Origin: an uncultured Muribaculaceae bacterium
Lineage (GTDB): Bacteria > Bacteroidota > Bacteroidia > Bacteroidales > Muribaculaceae
NCBI GenBank assembly: GCA_910584495.1
Contig: CAJUAR010000092.1
Coordinates: 1-8,683 of the forward strand
Reading direction: 5' to 3'
DNA: 8,683 nucleotides
In this document: positions 1 through 6,877 of the stretch, piece after piece
Layout of the letters: the number at the start of each line of letters is the position of its first letter
How positions within the stretch are numbered: the first letter of the stretch is position 1
The notes under the pieces: model-generated
What the model was told of the DNA's origin: nothing
The model's database searches: none
The model's input: the letters and a program-made list of their open reading frames with translations, nothing else
Position numbers and translations under genes: made by a program

Positions 1-2
1 TA

Positions 3-1649
3 ATCGAAGGTACCATCATCGCCCTCAACAAGCGTGAGGCAGTGGTTAACATCGACTACAAATCGGACGGCATCATCCCCATGAGCGAGTTCCGCTACAA
101 CCCCGACATCAAAGTCGGCGACAAAGTGGAAGTTTTCATCGAAAACCAGGAAGACCGCAAAGGCCAGCTCATCCTCTCCCACAAAAAAGCTCGCGCAAGC
201 CGCTCGTGGGAACGAATCAACGCCGCCCTCGAAAACAACGAAATCATCAAGGGCTTCATCAAATGCCGCACCAAAGGCGGCATGATTGTCGACGTGTTCG
301 GCATCGAAGCATTCCTCCCCGGCTCGCAGATCGACGTTAAGCCCATCCGCGACTACGATATCTTCGTTGGCAAAACCATGGAATTCAAGGTGGTTAAAAT
401 CAACGAAGAATTCCGCAACGTTGTTGTTTCTCACAAAGCCCTCATCGAGGCCGAGCTCGAACAGCAGAAGAAGGAAATCATCTCCAAGCTCGAAAAAGGC
501 CAGGTGCTCGAAGGCACCGTCAAGAACATCACTTCCTACGGCGTATTTATCGACCTGGGCGGTGTCGACGGTCTCATTCACATCACAGACCTTTCGTGGG
601 GCCGCGTAAGCCATCCCTGCGAAGTTGTTTCTCTCGACCAGAAACTCAACGTCGTTATCCTCGACTTTGACAACGAGAAAAAACGCATCGCCCTCGGTCT
701 CAAACAGCTCCATCCCCATCCATGGGATGCTCTCGACCCCGAGCTCAAAGTTGGCGACAAAGTTAAAGGCAAAGTTGTCGTTATGGCCGACTATGGCGCA
801 TTCCTCGAAGTCGCTCCCGGCGTTGAGGGTCTGATCCACGTCAGCGAAATGTCGTGGAGCCAGCACCTCCGTTCCGCCCAGGAATTCCTCAAAATCGGCG
901 ACGAAATCGAAGCTGTCATCCTCACTCTCGACCGCAACGAACGCAAGATGAGCCTTGGCATCAAACAGCTCAAGAAAGATCCTTGGGAAGACATCGAAGC
1001 CAAATATCCCATCGGAAGCCGCCACACTGCCAAAGTGCGCAACTTCACCAACTTCGGCGTTTTTGTCGAAATTGAAGAAGGTGTCGACGGCCTTATCCAC
1101 ATCAGCGACCTTTCCTGGACCAAGAAAATCAAACACCCCAGCGAATTCACCGAAATCGGTGCCGACATCGAAGTGGAAGTTCTCCAAATCGACAAAGACA
1201 ACCGTCGCCTCAGCCTCGGCCACAAGCAGCTCGAAGAAAACCCCTGGGATGTGTTTGAAACCATCTTCACCGTTGGTTCTGTTCACGAAGGCACCATCAT
1301 CGAAATGCTCGAAAAAGGTGCTGTCGTTGCCCTCCCCTACGGCGTTGAAGGCTTCGCAACTCCCAAACACCTTGTTAAAGAAGACGGCACAACCGCCAAA
1401 GTGGAAGAAAAACTCCCCTTCAAGGTTATCGAATTCAACAAGGACAACAAGCGCATCATCCTTTCGCACAGCCGCATCTTCGAAGACGAAGCCCGTGCCG
1501 AAAAACCCGCGCCCGAGCGCAAGCCGGCTAAACGCCAGCCCGCAAAGAAGCAGGAAGAAGCTCCCGCTGCTGCAACTCAGCCCCTCGAACGCACCACTCT
1601 CGGCGACATCGACGCTCTTGCAGCCCTCAAAGAAAAACTCTCGAAATAA
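3..1649 (+). CDS. rpsA: 30S ribosomal protein S1, 5'-truncated by the window edge
   Basis: Ribosomal protein S1 binds mRNA at the 30S platform and helps unstructured or leaderless-like messages to initiate. The reading frame is open from base 3, so the gene begins upstream; the GTG at 42 is internal, not a start. Six S1 (OB-fold) repeats are visible: a partial first repeat (to about 185), then about 240-440, 504-710, 762-971, 1023-1235 and 1281-1480. Repeats 3-5 carry the typical GVFI/GAFLE...GVDGLIH(I/V)S(D/E)(L/M)SW core and end in LG(L/I/H)KQL. The first, second and last repeats are more diverged. The tail (about 1500-1649) is rich in Ala, Pro, Lys and Arg and ends in a TLGDIDALAALKEKLSK segment. 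About 548 residues are present; I recall about 590-600 for Bacteroidales S1, so some 50 N-terminal residues are probably missing. A terminator follows directly. Confidence 0.96.
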   Translation: MEGTIIALNKREAVVNIDYKSDGIIPMSEFRYNPDIKVGDKVEVFIENQEDRKGQLILSHKKARASRSWERINAALENNEIIKGFIKCRTKGGMIVDVFGIEAFLPGSQIDVKPIRDYDIFVGKTMEFKVVKINEEFRNVVVSHKALIEAELEQQKKEIISKLEKGQVLEGTVKNITSYGVFIDLGGVDGLIHITDLSWGRVSHPCEVVSLDQKLNVVILDFDNEKKRIALGLKQLHPHPWDALDPELKVGDKVKGKVVVMADYGAFLEVAPGVEGLIHVSEMSWSQHLRSAQEFLKIGDEIEAVILTLDRNERKMSLGIKQLKKDPWEDIEAKYPIGSRHTAKVRNFTNFGVFVEIEEGVDGLIHISDLSWTKKIKHPSEFTEIGADIEVEVLQIDKDNRRLSLGHKQLEENPWDVFETIFTVGSVHEGTIIEMLEKGAVVALPYGVEGFATPKHLVKEDGTTAKVEEKLPFKVIEFNKDNKRIILSHSRIFEDEARAEKPAPERKPAKRQPAKKQEEAPAAATQPLERTTLGDIDALAALKEKLSK

Positions 1650-1670
1650 TCCACTTCCCACTTCATACCA

Positions 1671-1698
1671 AAACAGCCGGAAACCCGGCTGTTTTTTT
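1671..1698 (+). terminator. Intrinsic terminator of rpsA
   Basis: A perfect 10-bp stem is formed by AAACAGCCGG (1671-1680) and CCGGCTGTTT (1685-1694) around an AAAC tetraloop. Seven T residues (1692-1698) overlap the end of the 3' arm. It begins 21 bases after the rpsA stop codon and isolates rpsA from the following gene. Confidence 0.92.
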
Positions 1699-1733
1699 AT
1701 TTTGCAGATGTATCTTTATTCGCAAAAAAAATG

Positions 1734-1741
1734 TATCTTTG
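1734..1741 (+). promoter_or_regulatory. Bacteroidota -7 box upstream of the GLUG-like gene
   Basis: TATCTTTG matches the Bacteroidota sigma-ABfr -7 consensus TAnnTTTG at every fixed position. A near copy, TATCTTTA (1711-1718), lies 23 bases upstream. No convincing -33 TTTG is found 19-21 bases upstream of the better box, so the promoter is supported by one element only. Transcription would start near 1747, which rules out the ATG at 1731 as the start codon. Confidence 0.6.
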
Positions 1742-1772
1742 CAAGGGTAAAATAAATATTGAAACTAATGAA

Positions 1773-3734
1773 ATGGCACACCAATCTATGAGCAATAATT
1801 ATTCTACACAGTTCATCTGCGCAATGTTTTTCTGCGTTTTTTCAACATCTGCGATAGCGCAAAACTGGTCTTATCCAACAGAAAGCATCCAACGACTACC
1901 TTATGAATATGGAATGGGCACCGAAGAAGCACCCTATGTCATCACAAATGCACAACAGCTGGCAGACCTTTCGTGGTATGTTAATAACGGCACTACATAC
2001 GAAAACTCATTTTTTAAGCTGGGTAACGACATAGACCTGAATCCTTCGGTCACTTTTAATCCCGACTTCACCATTACTTCTGCCGATGGCAAAGAACCAC
2101 AACAATGGATTCCTATAGGATTTGGTAAATCCGGTCAAAAATTTGCCGGTAATTTTGATGGAGCCGGACATAAAATATATGGCCTATATCCCAAAACTGT
2201 AGTTGGCGAAAGATATTACAACTATGCAGCTACTGGGAGCAATGATCCATTCTATGCCTGCGGCCTGTTCGGTGTTGTTTTAAATTCCAAAATATCAAAT
2301 CTCACCATCGAAAATTCTTTTATCAAGATTGAAGCTGCCTCACTGACAGAAAATGTCTTCGAAGCGAATTATATCCATATAGGTATGATTGCGGCAGCTA
2401 TGAACGGCGGGGACATGTACAATTGCACCAACAACGGCCATATTCTTGTAGAAAAAACTAATTCAAGCATGACCGGCGGACTTGTCGGCTTTGCTCAGAG
2501 TTGGGGAAATTCACCTTTCAACATAAACAATTGCGAAAATAATGGCAATCTTACTTATAGAGGCGTACCGGAAAACGAGTACTATAATACAAATGTTCTC
2601 GGAGGCATTGCAGGCATATTGCAAGCCGACAACGTGTCACATTTGCTCAACACCGGAACCATAAAAAATGAACAAGTCGTCACAGACGGACATTATGGCT
2701 CTGCAAATTCTTGCGGAGGTGTGATGTATGAATGCCGTGCAGACAGAATTTCCTATATTACTAATAAAGGTGAAATTTACAATGGCAGCGGATTGTTTGC
2801 CTCGTGCACTGCCGACAGCTTGACCAACTCATATAATACGGGCGTTGTGACAAATGGATGCGGCATTGCACATACGGCCTATCTGAATGTGATGAAAGAA
2901 TGTTACAACAATGGAAACATACAGGCTAACGATGAATATTCCGATTACATTGCCGGGCTGATAGAAAAGCTCATGTATGGAAACTACTATGTCACTTTGC
3001 CTGATTATTATATGGAAAAATGCTGGAACACCGGAGCCGTGAAACATGCAAATGGTTATGCCGCCGGTTTGGTGGCGCAATTTAAAAGACATCTTTATGA
3101 TGATAAAGAAACCGATTGGGTGCTTAAAGAATGTTTCAATATTGGTTCTGTAACATCAGATGGAGCTGGCTCGAATGTAGGCGGCCTGACTATTTGGGGT
3201 CCTATGAAAATATACGATTGCTATAATGCAGGGAAACTCTCGGCCGACATAACATATGCCTTATGTTGTACTGTCAAAGAAATTGACCGTTGCTTTAATT
3301 ATGAGGCTAAAAAATATCGATATGAAACCGATGGCATGGGGCTATACAATAAATTTGATTGCCTGTTTGATGATTATTACAACGCTACTGTCAATAAGAT
3401 TTATTATTTATCGTCGGACGAAGATTCCGAATCGACGAACGACAAATATGGCATGGGAACAGCTATGACGAGTACCGATTTCGCAAATGGGCATGTCCTC
3501 GCCCTCTTGCGCGAAGGCGTGCAGGATTCCCCGTGGTATCAGGACATAAACGATAGATATCCCAAATTGAATGACGCCGACAACAATGCCTCGTCAATCT
3601 CAGACGTGACCGTCGACAAATCTGCGCTGACCGGCAGGATATTCAATCTCCAAGGACATTATGTCGGAAGTGACTTGAATGCTTTGCCCACAGGTATATA
3701 TATTCTGAACGGAAAGAAAATATTAGTTCGGTAA
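1773..3734 (+). CDS. Exported GLUG-like Cys/Asn/Gly repeat protein, putative surface protein
   Basis: The product is a 653-residue putative exported solenoid protein; its ligand is unknown. A hydrophobic stretch near residues 14-28 ending in SAIAQ looks like a signal peptide, though its N region lacks Lys/Arg. Residues about 35-140 carry the module common before GLUG repeats: 'GTEEAPYVITNAQQLADLS', 'FFKLGNDIDLN', 'WIPIG', 'FAGNFDGAGHKIYGL'. From about residue 215 to 510 (bases about 2415-3305) there are about ten units of the form x-C/S-x-N-x-G-x-(I/V/L), several followed by AGL or GGL; eight have Cys before the Asn. This predicts a beta-helix. The last 45 residues (GRIFNLQGHYV...LPTGIYILNGKKILVR) resemble a short C-terminal domain frequent in Prevotella and Muribaculaceae exported proteins, distantly like a T9SS sorting domain. 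Start: ATG 1773 or 1788 both lie downstream of the -7 box; the in-frame ATG at 1731 lies in the promoter. The gene is clearly AT-richer than its neighbours. Confidence 0.8.
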   Translation: MAHQSMSNNYSTQFICAMFFCVFSTSAIAQNWSYPTESIQRLPYEYGMGTEEAPYVITNAQQLADLSWYVNNGTTYENSFFKLGNDIDLNPSVTFNPDFTITSADGKEPQQWIPIGFGKSGQKFAGNFDGAGHKIYGLYPKTVVGERYYNYAATGSNDPFYACGLFGVVLNSKISNLTIENSFIKIEAASLTENVFEANYIHIGMIAAAMNGGDMYNCTNNGHILVEKTNSSMTGGLVGFAQSWGNSPFNINNCENNGNLTYRGVPENEYYNTNVLGGIAGILQADNVSHLLNTGTIKNEQVVTDGHYGSANSCGGVMYECRADRISYITNKGEIYNGSGLFASCTADSLTNSYNTGVVTNGCGIAHTAYLNVMKECYNNGNIQANDEYSDYIAGLIEKLMYGNYYVTLPDYYMEKCWNTGAVKHANGYAAGLVAQFKRHLYDDKETDWVLKECFNIGSVTSDGAGSNVGGLTIWGPMKIYDCYNAGKLSADITYALCCTVKEIDRCFNYEAKKYRYETDGMGLYNKFDCLFDDYYNATVNKIYYLSSDEDSESTNDKYGMGTAMTSTDFANGHVLALLREGVQDSPWYQDINDRYPKLNDADNNASSISDVTVDKSALTGRIFNLQGHYVGSDLNALPTGIYILNGKKILVR

Positions 3735-3742
3735 GTTCGATA

Positions 3743-3766
3743 ACTGGCAATTATTTTTTGCCAATT
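3743..3766 (+). other. Imperfect inverted repeat between the GLUG-like gene and xerC
   Basis: TGGCAA (3745-3750) and TTGCCA (3758-3763) form a 6-bp stem with a 7-base loop, extended by an AA/TT pair across a C-A mismatch. The run that follows on the + strand is A (3768-3777), not T, so it is a poor intrinsic terminator for the upstream gene. The 3' arm overlaps the predicted -33 element of xerC. Confidence 0.4.
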
Positions 3767-3787
3767 GAAAAAAAAACATTAAATTCG
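3757..3787 (+). promoter_or_regulatory. Predicted promoter of xerC-hpf
   Basis: The -33 TTTG (3757-3760) is followed by a 19-base spacer and TAAATTCG (3780-3787), which matches the Bacteroidota -7 consensus TAnnTTTG at five of six fixed positions. The spacing is ideal. The predicted start near 3793 would give a leader of about 54 bases before the ATG at 3847. Confidence 0.6.
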
Positions 3788-3846
3788 TGGCGTAGGAAAG
3801 AACCGTCAGACAAAGCACGGAATCAATTTCCACTCACTTCGACAAT

Positions 3847-4740
3847 ATGCTGTACCAGGCCTTCTACGATTTTTTGAGCGGCGAACAAGGGGCGTCGGAA
3901 TTGACCGTGGAGGCCTACCGCAGCGACCTTGAACAACTAAGACTTTATGTTAAAGAGGTATTAGGCGAAAACGACGACCCACGTCAGCTCAAACTCTCCG
4001 ACCTGCGCCTCTGGCTCGTATCGTTGTCGAAACGCGGTGTCAAGCCATCGTCAATCAAGAGGAAGGTTGCCGCCGTGCACACCTTCTACCGCTATCTTGT
4101 GCGGCGTCACGGCCTAACCGCCGACCCTTCGCTGCGCCTCACTGCCCCAAAAGGTGAAAAAGTGCTTGCGGCATTCATTCCACAAGCCGAAACCGAAAAT
4201 ATTCTTGACAGCTTCGACGAAGAAACCTCCGACTTCACCACGGCGCGCGACGAGCTGATAGTCACCATGCTATACTCTACCGGCATGCGTGCCGCCGAAT
4301 TGATAAGCCTCCGCGACACCGCTGTCGACACCGCCGCCGGCGAACTAAAAGTGCTCGGAAAACGTAATAAAGAAAGAATAATCCCTTTCGGGACCGAGTT
4401 AAAAGAAATGATCGACCACTACCGCCAGCTACGCAAGCAAACCACAGGAGGAAACACAGACACCTTCTTCGTCCGCTCAACGGGCGATCCGCTCTACTAC
4501 ATGCTCGTCAACCGTGTTGTGCACCGCGCACTCGCCGGTGTGCAATCGGCCAAGCAGTCGCCACACGTGCTGCGCCACTCATTTGCCACCGACATGCTCA
4601 ACAACGGAGCCGACATCAGCGCAGTGCAACAGCTGCTGGGACATTCATCGCTAAAGACTACTCAAAGGTACACACACCTTACATACCGAGAACTACAACA
4701 GAATTATCAACATGCACACCCACGTGCAATTAAAAAATGA
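3847..4740 (+). CDS. xerC: Tyrosine recombinase XerC-like (chromosome dimer resolution)
   Basis: A 297-residue site-specific tyrosine recombinase. Xer proteins resolve chromosome dimers at dif together with FtsK. Residues 1-90 form the SAM-like core-binding domain (helical, starting LYQAFYDFLSGEQGASELTVEAY). Residues about 105-285 form the catalytic domain, with a full set of active residues: Arg148 (STGMRAAEL), Lys172 (LGKRNKERIIPF), His240 and Arg243 (HVLRHSFATDM), His266 (LLGHSS) and the nucleophile Tyr275 (TTQRYTHLT). The length is normal for XerC/XerD and short for phage or transposon integrases, and no attachment-site duplication or cargo is seen, so a housekeeping role is favoured. XerC versus XerD cannot be decided from this window alone; adjacency to hpf matches the Bacteroidales XerC locus as I recall it. 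The hpf start is only 9 bases downstream, so the two are almost certainly cotranscribed. Confidence 0.9.
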   Translation: MLYQAFYDFLSGEQGASELTVEAYRSDLEQLRLYVKEVLGENDDPRQLKLSDLRLWLVSLSKRGVKPSSIKRKVAAVHTFYRYLVRRHGLTADPSLRLTAPKGEKVLAAFIPQAETENILDSFDEETSDFTTARDELIVTMLYSTGMRAAELISLRDTAVDTAAGELKVLGKRNKERIIPFGTELKEMIDHYRQLRKQTTGGNTDTFFVRSTGDPLYYMLVNRVVHRALAGVQSAKQSPHVLRHSFATDMLNNGADISAVQQLLGHSSLKTTQRYTHLTYRELQQNYQHAHPRAIKK

Positions 4741-4749
4741 GTTTTTATT

Positions 4750-5043
4750 ATGGACGTAAGAATTCAAGCTGTTCACTTTGAAATCTCCACCCGCCTGACA
4801 GATTTCATCAACAAGAAAGCCGACCGTCTGGCCCGTCGTTTTCCGACCGTCACCATATTTGATTTCACCCTCAAAGTGGTGAAGCCCGAAACTGCAAACA
4901 ACAAGGAAGCCGTGGTAAAAGTGGCCGCGCCCGGACATGACGAAGTTGTGGCATCGAAAATTGCCGACTCGTTCGAAGAAGCAGTCGACCTGGCTATCGA
5001 AGCCGTTGAACGCCAGCTCGAAAAACACAAAGAAAAGAAATAA
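4750..5043 (+). CDS. hpf: Ribosome hibernation promoting factor, short HPF/RaiA type
   Basis: A 97-residue protein of the HPF/RaiA (YfiA, 'sigma-54 modulation protein') family. These proteins bind the 30S decoding region in stationary phase or starvation and keep ribosomes inactive and protected. The whole protein is one beta-alpha-beta-beta-beta-alpha domain: an N-terminal strand (MDVRIQAVHFEI), helix 1 with basic residues (FINKKADRLARRF), central strands (IFDFTLKVV, AVVKVAAPG) and the long C-terminal helix (SFEEAVDLAIEAVERQLEKHKEK). There is no C-terminal dimerisation domain, so it is the short form. It follows xerC after 9 bases and shares its transcript. A hairpin lies after the stop. Confidence 0.93.
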   Translation: MDVRIQAVHFEISTRLTDFINKKADRLARRFPTVTIFDFTLKVVKPETANNKEAVVKVAAPGHDEVVASKIADSFEEAVDLAIEAVERQLEKHKEKK

Positions 5044-5061
5044 AAAATTCTCCGAAACAAA

Positions 5062-5092
5062 AGAGCGTGCGGAAGCCTGGCTTTCGCACTCT
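5062..5092 (+). terminator. Hairpin after hpf, possible weak terminator
   Basis: AGAG (5062-5065) and TGCGGAAG (5068-5075) pair with CTTTCGCA (5081-5088) and CTCT (5089-5092) around a 5-base loop. There is a 2-base bulge (CG) and one G-T pair. The following bases (CATTTATGTTGT) are T-rich but have no clean T run, so termination may be partial and the next gene could be read through. No promoter matching the Bacteroidota consensus was found between 5044 and 5111. Confidence 0.5.
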
Positions 5093-5111
5093 CATTTATG
5101 TTGTATAAGCA

Positions 5112-6128
5112 ATGAATAACAAACTTCTCATTTCGGCCGCAGTCCTGACACTTGCAGTATCTTCGATGCGGGCCGAGCCTTTCAAAGTCATTGCGCCATT
5201 GCCCGACTTGAACGGCAAGATGGCTAAAATGGTAAACTTCGATTCCGGCAATACCATCGACAGCGTGATGGTGAAAGACGGCGTGGCTACATTCAAGGGC
5301 AGTATCGACGAGCCGGTTCTTGCTCGAATAGAAGCCGGAGAAACTCGTCTGCCGGTGTTTTTCCTCGAAAGCGGAACCATCTCTTTCTCGAAAGACAACA
5401 ATCCTTTCGGAACAATGCTCAACGACCAGTTCCGAAACATGGTGAATGAGCTGCAGTTCATTCAAAATATCTATGGCCGAGCCCACACCCCCGAAGAAAA
5501 AGGACGCCTCGAAATGCGATATGCAGCCGTAATCGACAGCACAATGCAAGCCAACCTCGACAATGTTATGGGCTACTACATCTTTGTCAGCGGTGATGCC
5601 CCGCGCTTGAAAGCCAAGGAACTTCGGGAAGCCATGGCTAAATATCCGGCTTTTGCAAACTACAAACGCGTGCAGCGTTATCTCGAAAGTGCCGAACGTC
5701 GCGAGGCACTGCAGCCCGGAGGAAAGTTTGCCGATTTCGAAGTGACTTATAACGGTAAGACCGAACGCCTTAGCGACTATGTGGGCAAAGGCAAATATGT
5801 GCTCGTCGACTTCTGGGCAAGCTGGTGCGGCCCTTGCATCCGTCAGACTGCCGTGCTCAAGGACTTGTATTCAAAATATAAAGACAAAGGGCTGGAAGTG
5901 CTCGGCGTTGCTGTGTGGGACGAACCCGAAAACACGCTCAAAGGCATAGAGGAGCATGCACTGCCGTGGCACAACATCATCAACGCCCAGACAATACCCA
6001 CCGACCTCTATGGCATAACGGGCATTCCCTGCATCATACTCTTCGGTCCGGACGGCACAATACTGAGCCGCGACAAGCAGAACGACGATCTGCGGGCCGA
6101 TGTCGACAAAGTTATGGCCGACAAATGA
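5112..6128 (+). CDS. Exported TlpA/ResA-like thioredoxin-fold protein
   Basis: A 338-residue periplasmic thiol-disulfide oxidoreductase of the Bacteroidales AhpC/TSA-TlpA type. Residues 1-21 form a signal peptide (MNNKLLISAAVLTLAVSSMRA) without a lipobox Cys. Residues about 23-115 look like the beta-rich DUF4369-type N-terminal domain (KDGVATFKGSIDEPVLARI, FFLESGTISF), followed by a helical linker to about 200. Residues about 201-338 form the redox domain: KFADFEVTYNGKTERLSDYVGKGKYVLVDFWASWCGPC, with active cysteines Cys239 and Cys242 and cis-Pro306 in GITGIPCIILFGPDG. An unusual third Cys (307) sits directly after the cis-proline. The likely role is reduction of periplasmic disulfides or cytochrome c maturation, but the substrate is not indicated by neighbours. 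The start ATG at 5112 is chosen because it begins the signal peptide. It lies 68 bases after hpf. Confidence 0.88.
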   Translation: MNNKLLISAAVLTLAVSSMRAEPFKVIAPLPDLNGKMAKMVNFDSGNTIDSVMVKDGVATFKGSIDEPVLARIEAGETRLPVFFLESGTISFSKDNNPFGTMLNDQFRNMVNELQFIQNIYGRAHTPEEKGRLEMRYAAVIDSTMQANLDNVMGYYIFVSGDAPRLKAKELREAMAKYPAFANYKRVQRYLESAERREALQPGGKFADFEVTYNGKTERLSDYVGKGKYVLVDFWASWCGPCIRQTAVLKDLYSKYKDKGLEVLGVAVWDEPENTLKGIEEHALPWHNIINAQTIPTDLYGITGIPCIILFGPDGTILSRDKQNDDLRADVDKVMADK

Positions 6129-6173
6129 AAGAAACAGCCCCTTACACAGCCTCTTCACACCAAATCCTTTAAC

Positions 6174-6218
6174 GGCAGTATCGGACAGCACCATCTCACC
6201 GTGCTGTCCAATACTGCT
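6174..6218 (+). terminator. Long hairpin after the thioredoxin-like gene
   Basis: GCAGTAT-C-GGACAGCAC (6175-6191) pairs with GTGCTGTCC-A-ATACTGC (6201-6217), giving 16 base pairs and one C-A mismatch around a 9-base loop (6192-6200); a G-T pair (6174/6218) can extend it. It lies 46 bases after the stop codon. The downstream TCTATTAATTAAT is AT-rich without a pure T run, so it is a likely but not classical intrinsic terminator. Confidence 0.65.
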
Positions 6219-6225
6219 CTATTAA

Positions 6226-6237
6226 TTAATCGATTAA
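6226..6237. promoter_or_regulatory. AT-rich palindrome upstream of the Crp/Fnr-type gene
   Basis: TTAATCGATTAA is a perfect 12-base palindrome, 22 bases before the start codon of the regulator, and overlaps a second palindrome, ATTAATTAAT (6221-6230). It could be an autoregulatory operator. AT-rich palindromes also arise by chance in such spacers, and no clear -7 box was found here. Confidence 0.3.
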
Positions 6238-6259
6238 CAAATATCGTATTCATATACCG

Positions 6260-6853
6260 ATGGCTTCGCTCTCACAAATTGACAAAGACAGGATGAAAGA
6301 ACTCTTGCGCCTCGAATGTAATTATTCATTCGACGACAATGTGATGGATTCTTTTCTCGACAATGGCTCCATTCTGTCTCTCCAAAGAGGACAGACACTG
6401 ATTCATGCGGGCGAAACCAATCACGACATCTACTTCATCCTCGAGGGAATAACTCGACACTGGTACTGGAACGGCGACCGAGAAAAAACCGCATTCTTCT
6501 CTCAGGAGGGTACTATGCTCATATCATACCATTCCTACTACTTCGACAAAGAATCTTTCTACAGCATCGAGGCTTGCTGCCACACTCGCATAATATGTAT
6601 CAAACGTGAAGTGTTCGATAAATTTGTGGCCGACAGCCACGATTTTGCACAATGGTGCCTGAGCATGGCGCAGTGCCAGATTTTTTTCTTCGAAATGAAA
6701 AACCGTGTTATCGCCGGCTCGGCCAAAGAACGATATATTTCATTTCTCAAAAACCGTCCCAAAATTCTTAACCAGGTACCTCTCAAAATCATAGCTACAT
6801 ACCTCGATGTAACGCCTCAGTATCTTTCCAACCTTCGGAAGAAGAACCTCTGA
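6260..6853 (+). CDS. Crp/Fnr-family transcriptional regulator
   Basis: A 197-residue cytoplasmic regulator. Residues about 28-120 form the cyclic-nucleotide-binding-type beta roll, with the recognisable LQRGQTLIHAGETNHDIYFILEGITR segment. A dimerisation helix follows (about 122-150), then SAKERYISFLKNRP. The helix-turn-helix is at about 172-197 (VPLKIIATYLDVTPQYLSNLRKK) and ends almost at the C terminus, as in many short Bacteroidota members. The phosphate-binding cassette of true Crp (GE-x-A-L...R-x-A) is not present in the equivalent region (FFSQEGTMLISYHSYYF), so cAMP is probably not the ligand. Cysteines occur at 20, 106, 107, 113, 133 and 139, but not in the FNR cluster pattern. It lies 131 bases after the thioredoxin-like gene and 99 bases before an exported-protein gene whose promoter holds a Crp-geometry dyad. 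Confidence 0.88.
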   Translation: MASLSQIDKDRMKELLRLECNYSFDDNVMDSFLDNGSILSLQRGQTLIHAGETNHDIYFILEGITRHWYWNGDREKTAFFSQEGTMLISYHSYYFDKESFYSIEACCHTRIICIKREVFDKFVADSHDFAQWCLSMAQCQIFFFEMKNRVIAGSAKERYISFLKNRPKILNQVPLKIIATYLDVTPQYLSNLRKKNL

Positions 6854-6877
6854 TTCGCATTTATTAATATAGTTTAA

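Noticed and set aside
955..1755. 266-residue open frame inside rpsA on the + strand
   Set aside because: It is Ser/Pro/Lys-rich shadow translation of a conserved S1 gene in another frame, with no domain or start signal.
3743..3777. Intrinsic terminator for the GLUG-like gene
   Set aside because: The hairpin is followed by an A run on the + strand, not a T run; the T run would precede the hairpin on the other strand.
3847..4740. Integrase of a mobile element
   Set aside because: The length, the tight coupling to hpf and the lack of flanking repeats, tRNA target or cargo genes favour a housekeeping Xer recombinase.
5044..5111. tRNA gene after hpf
   Set aside because: The interval is 68 bases and folds into a single hairpin; no cloverleaf, TTC loop or acceptor pairing is visible.
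4773..5549. 258-residue open frame on the - strand
   Set aside because: It runs antisense across hpf, the intergenic hairpin and the start of the thioredoxin-like gene, all of which have clear sense-strand families.
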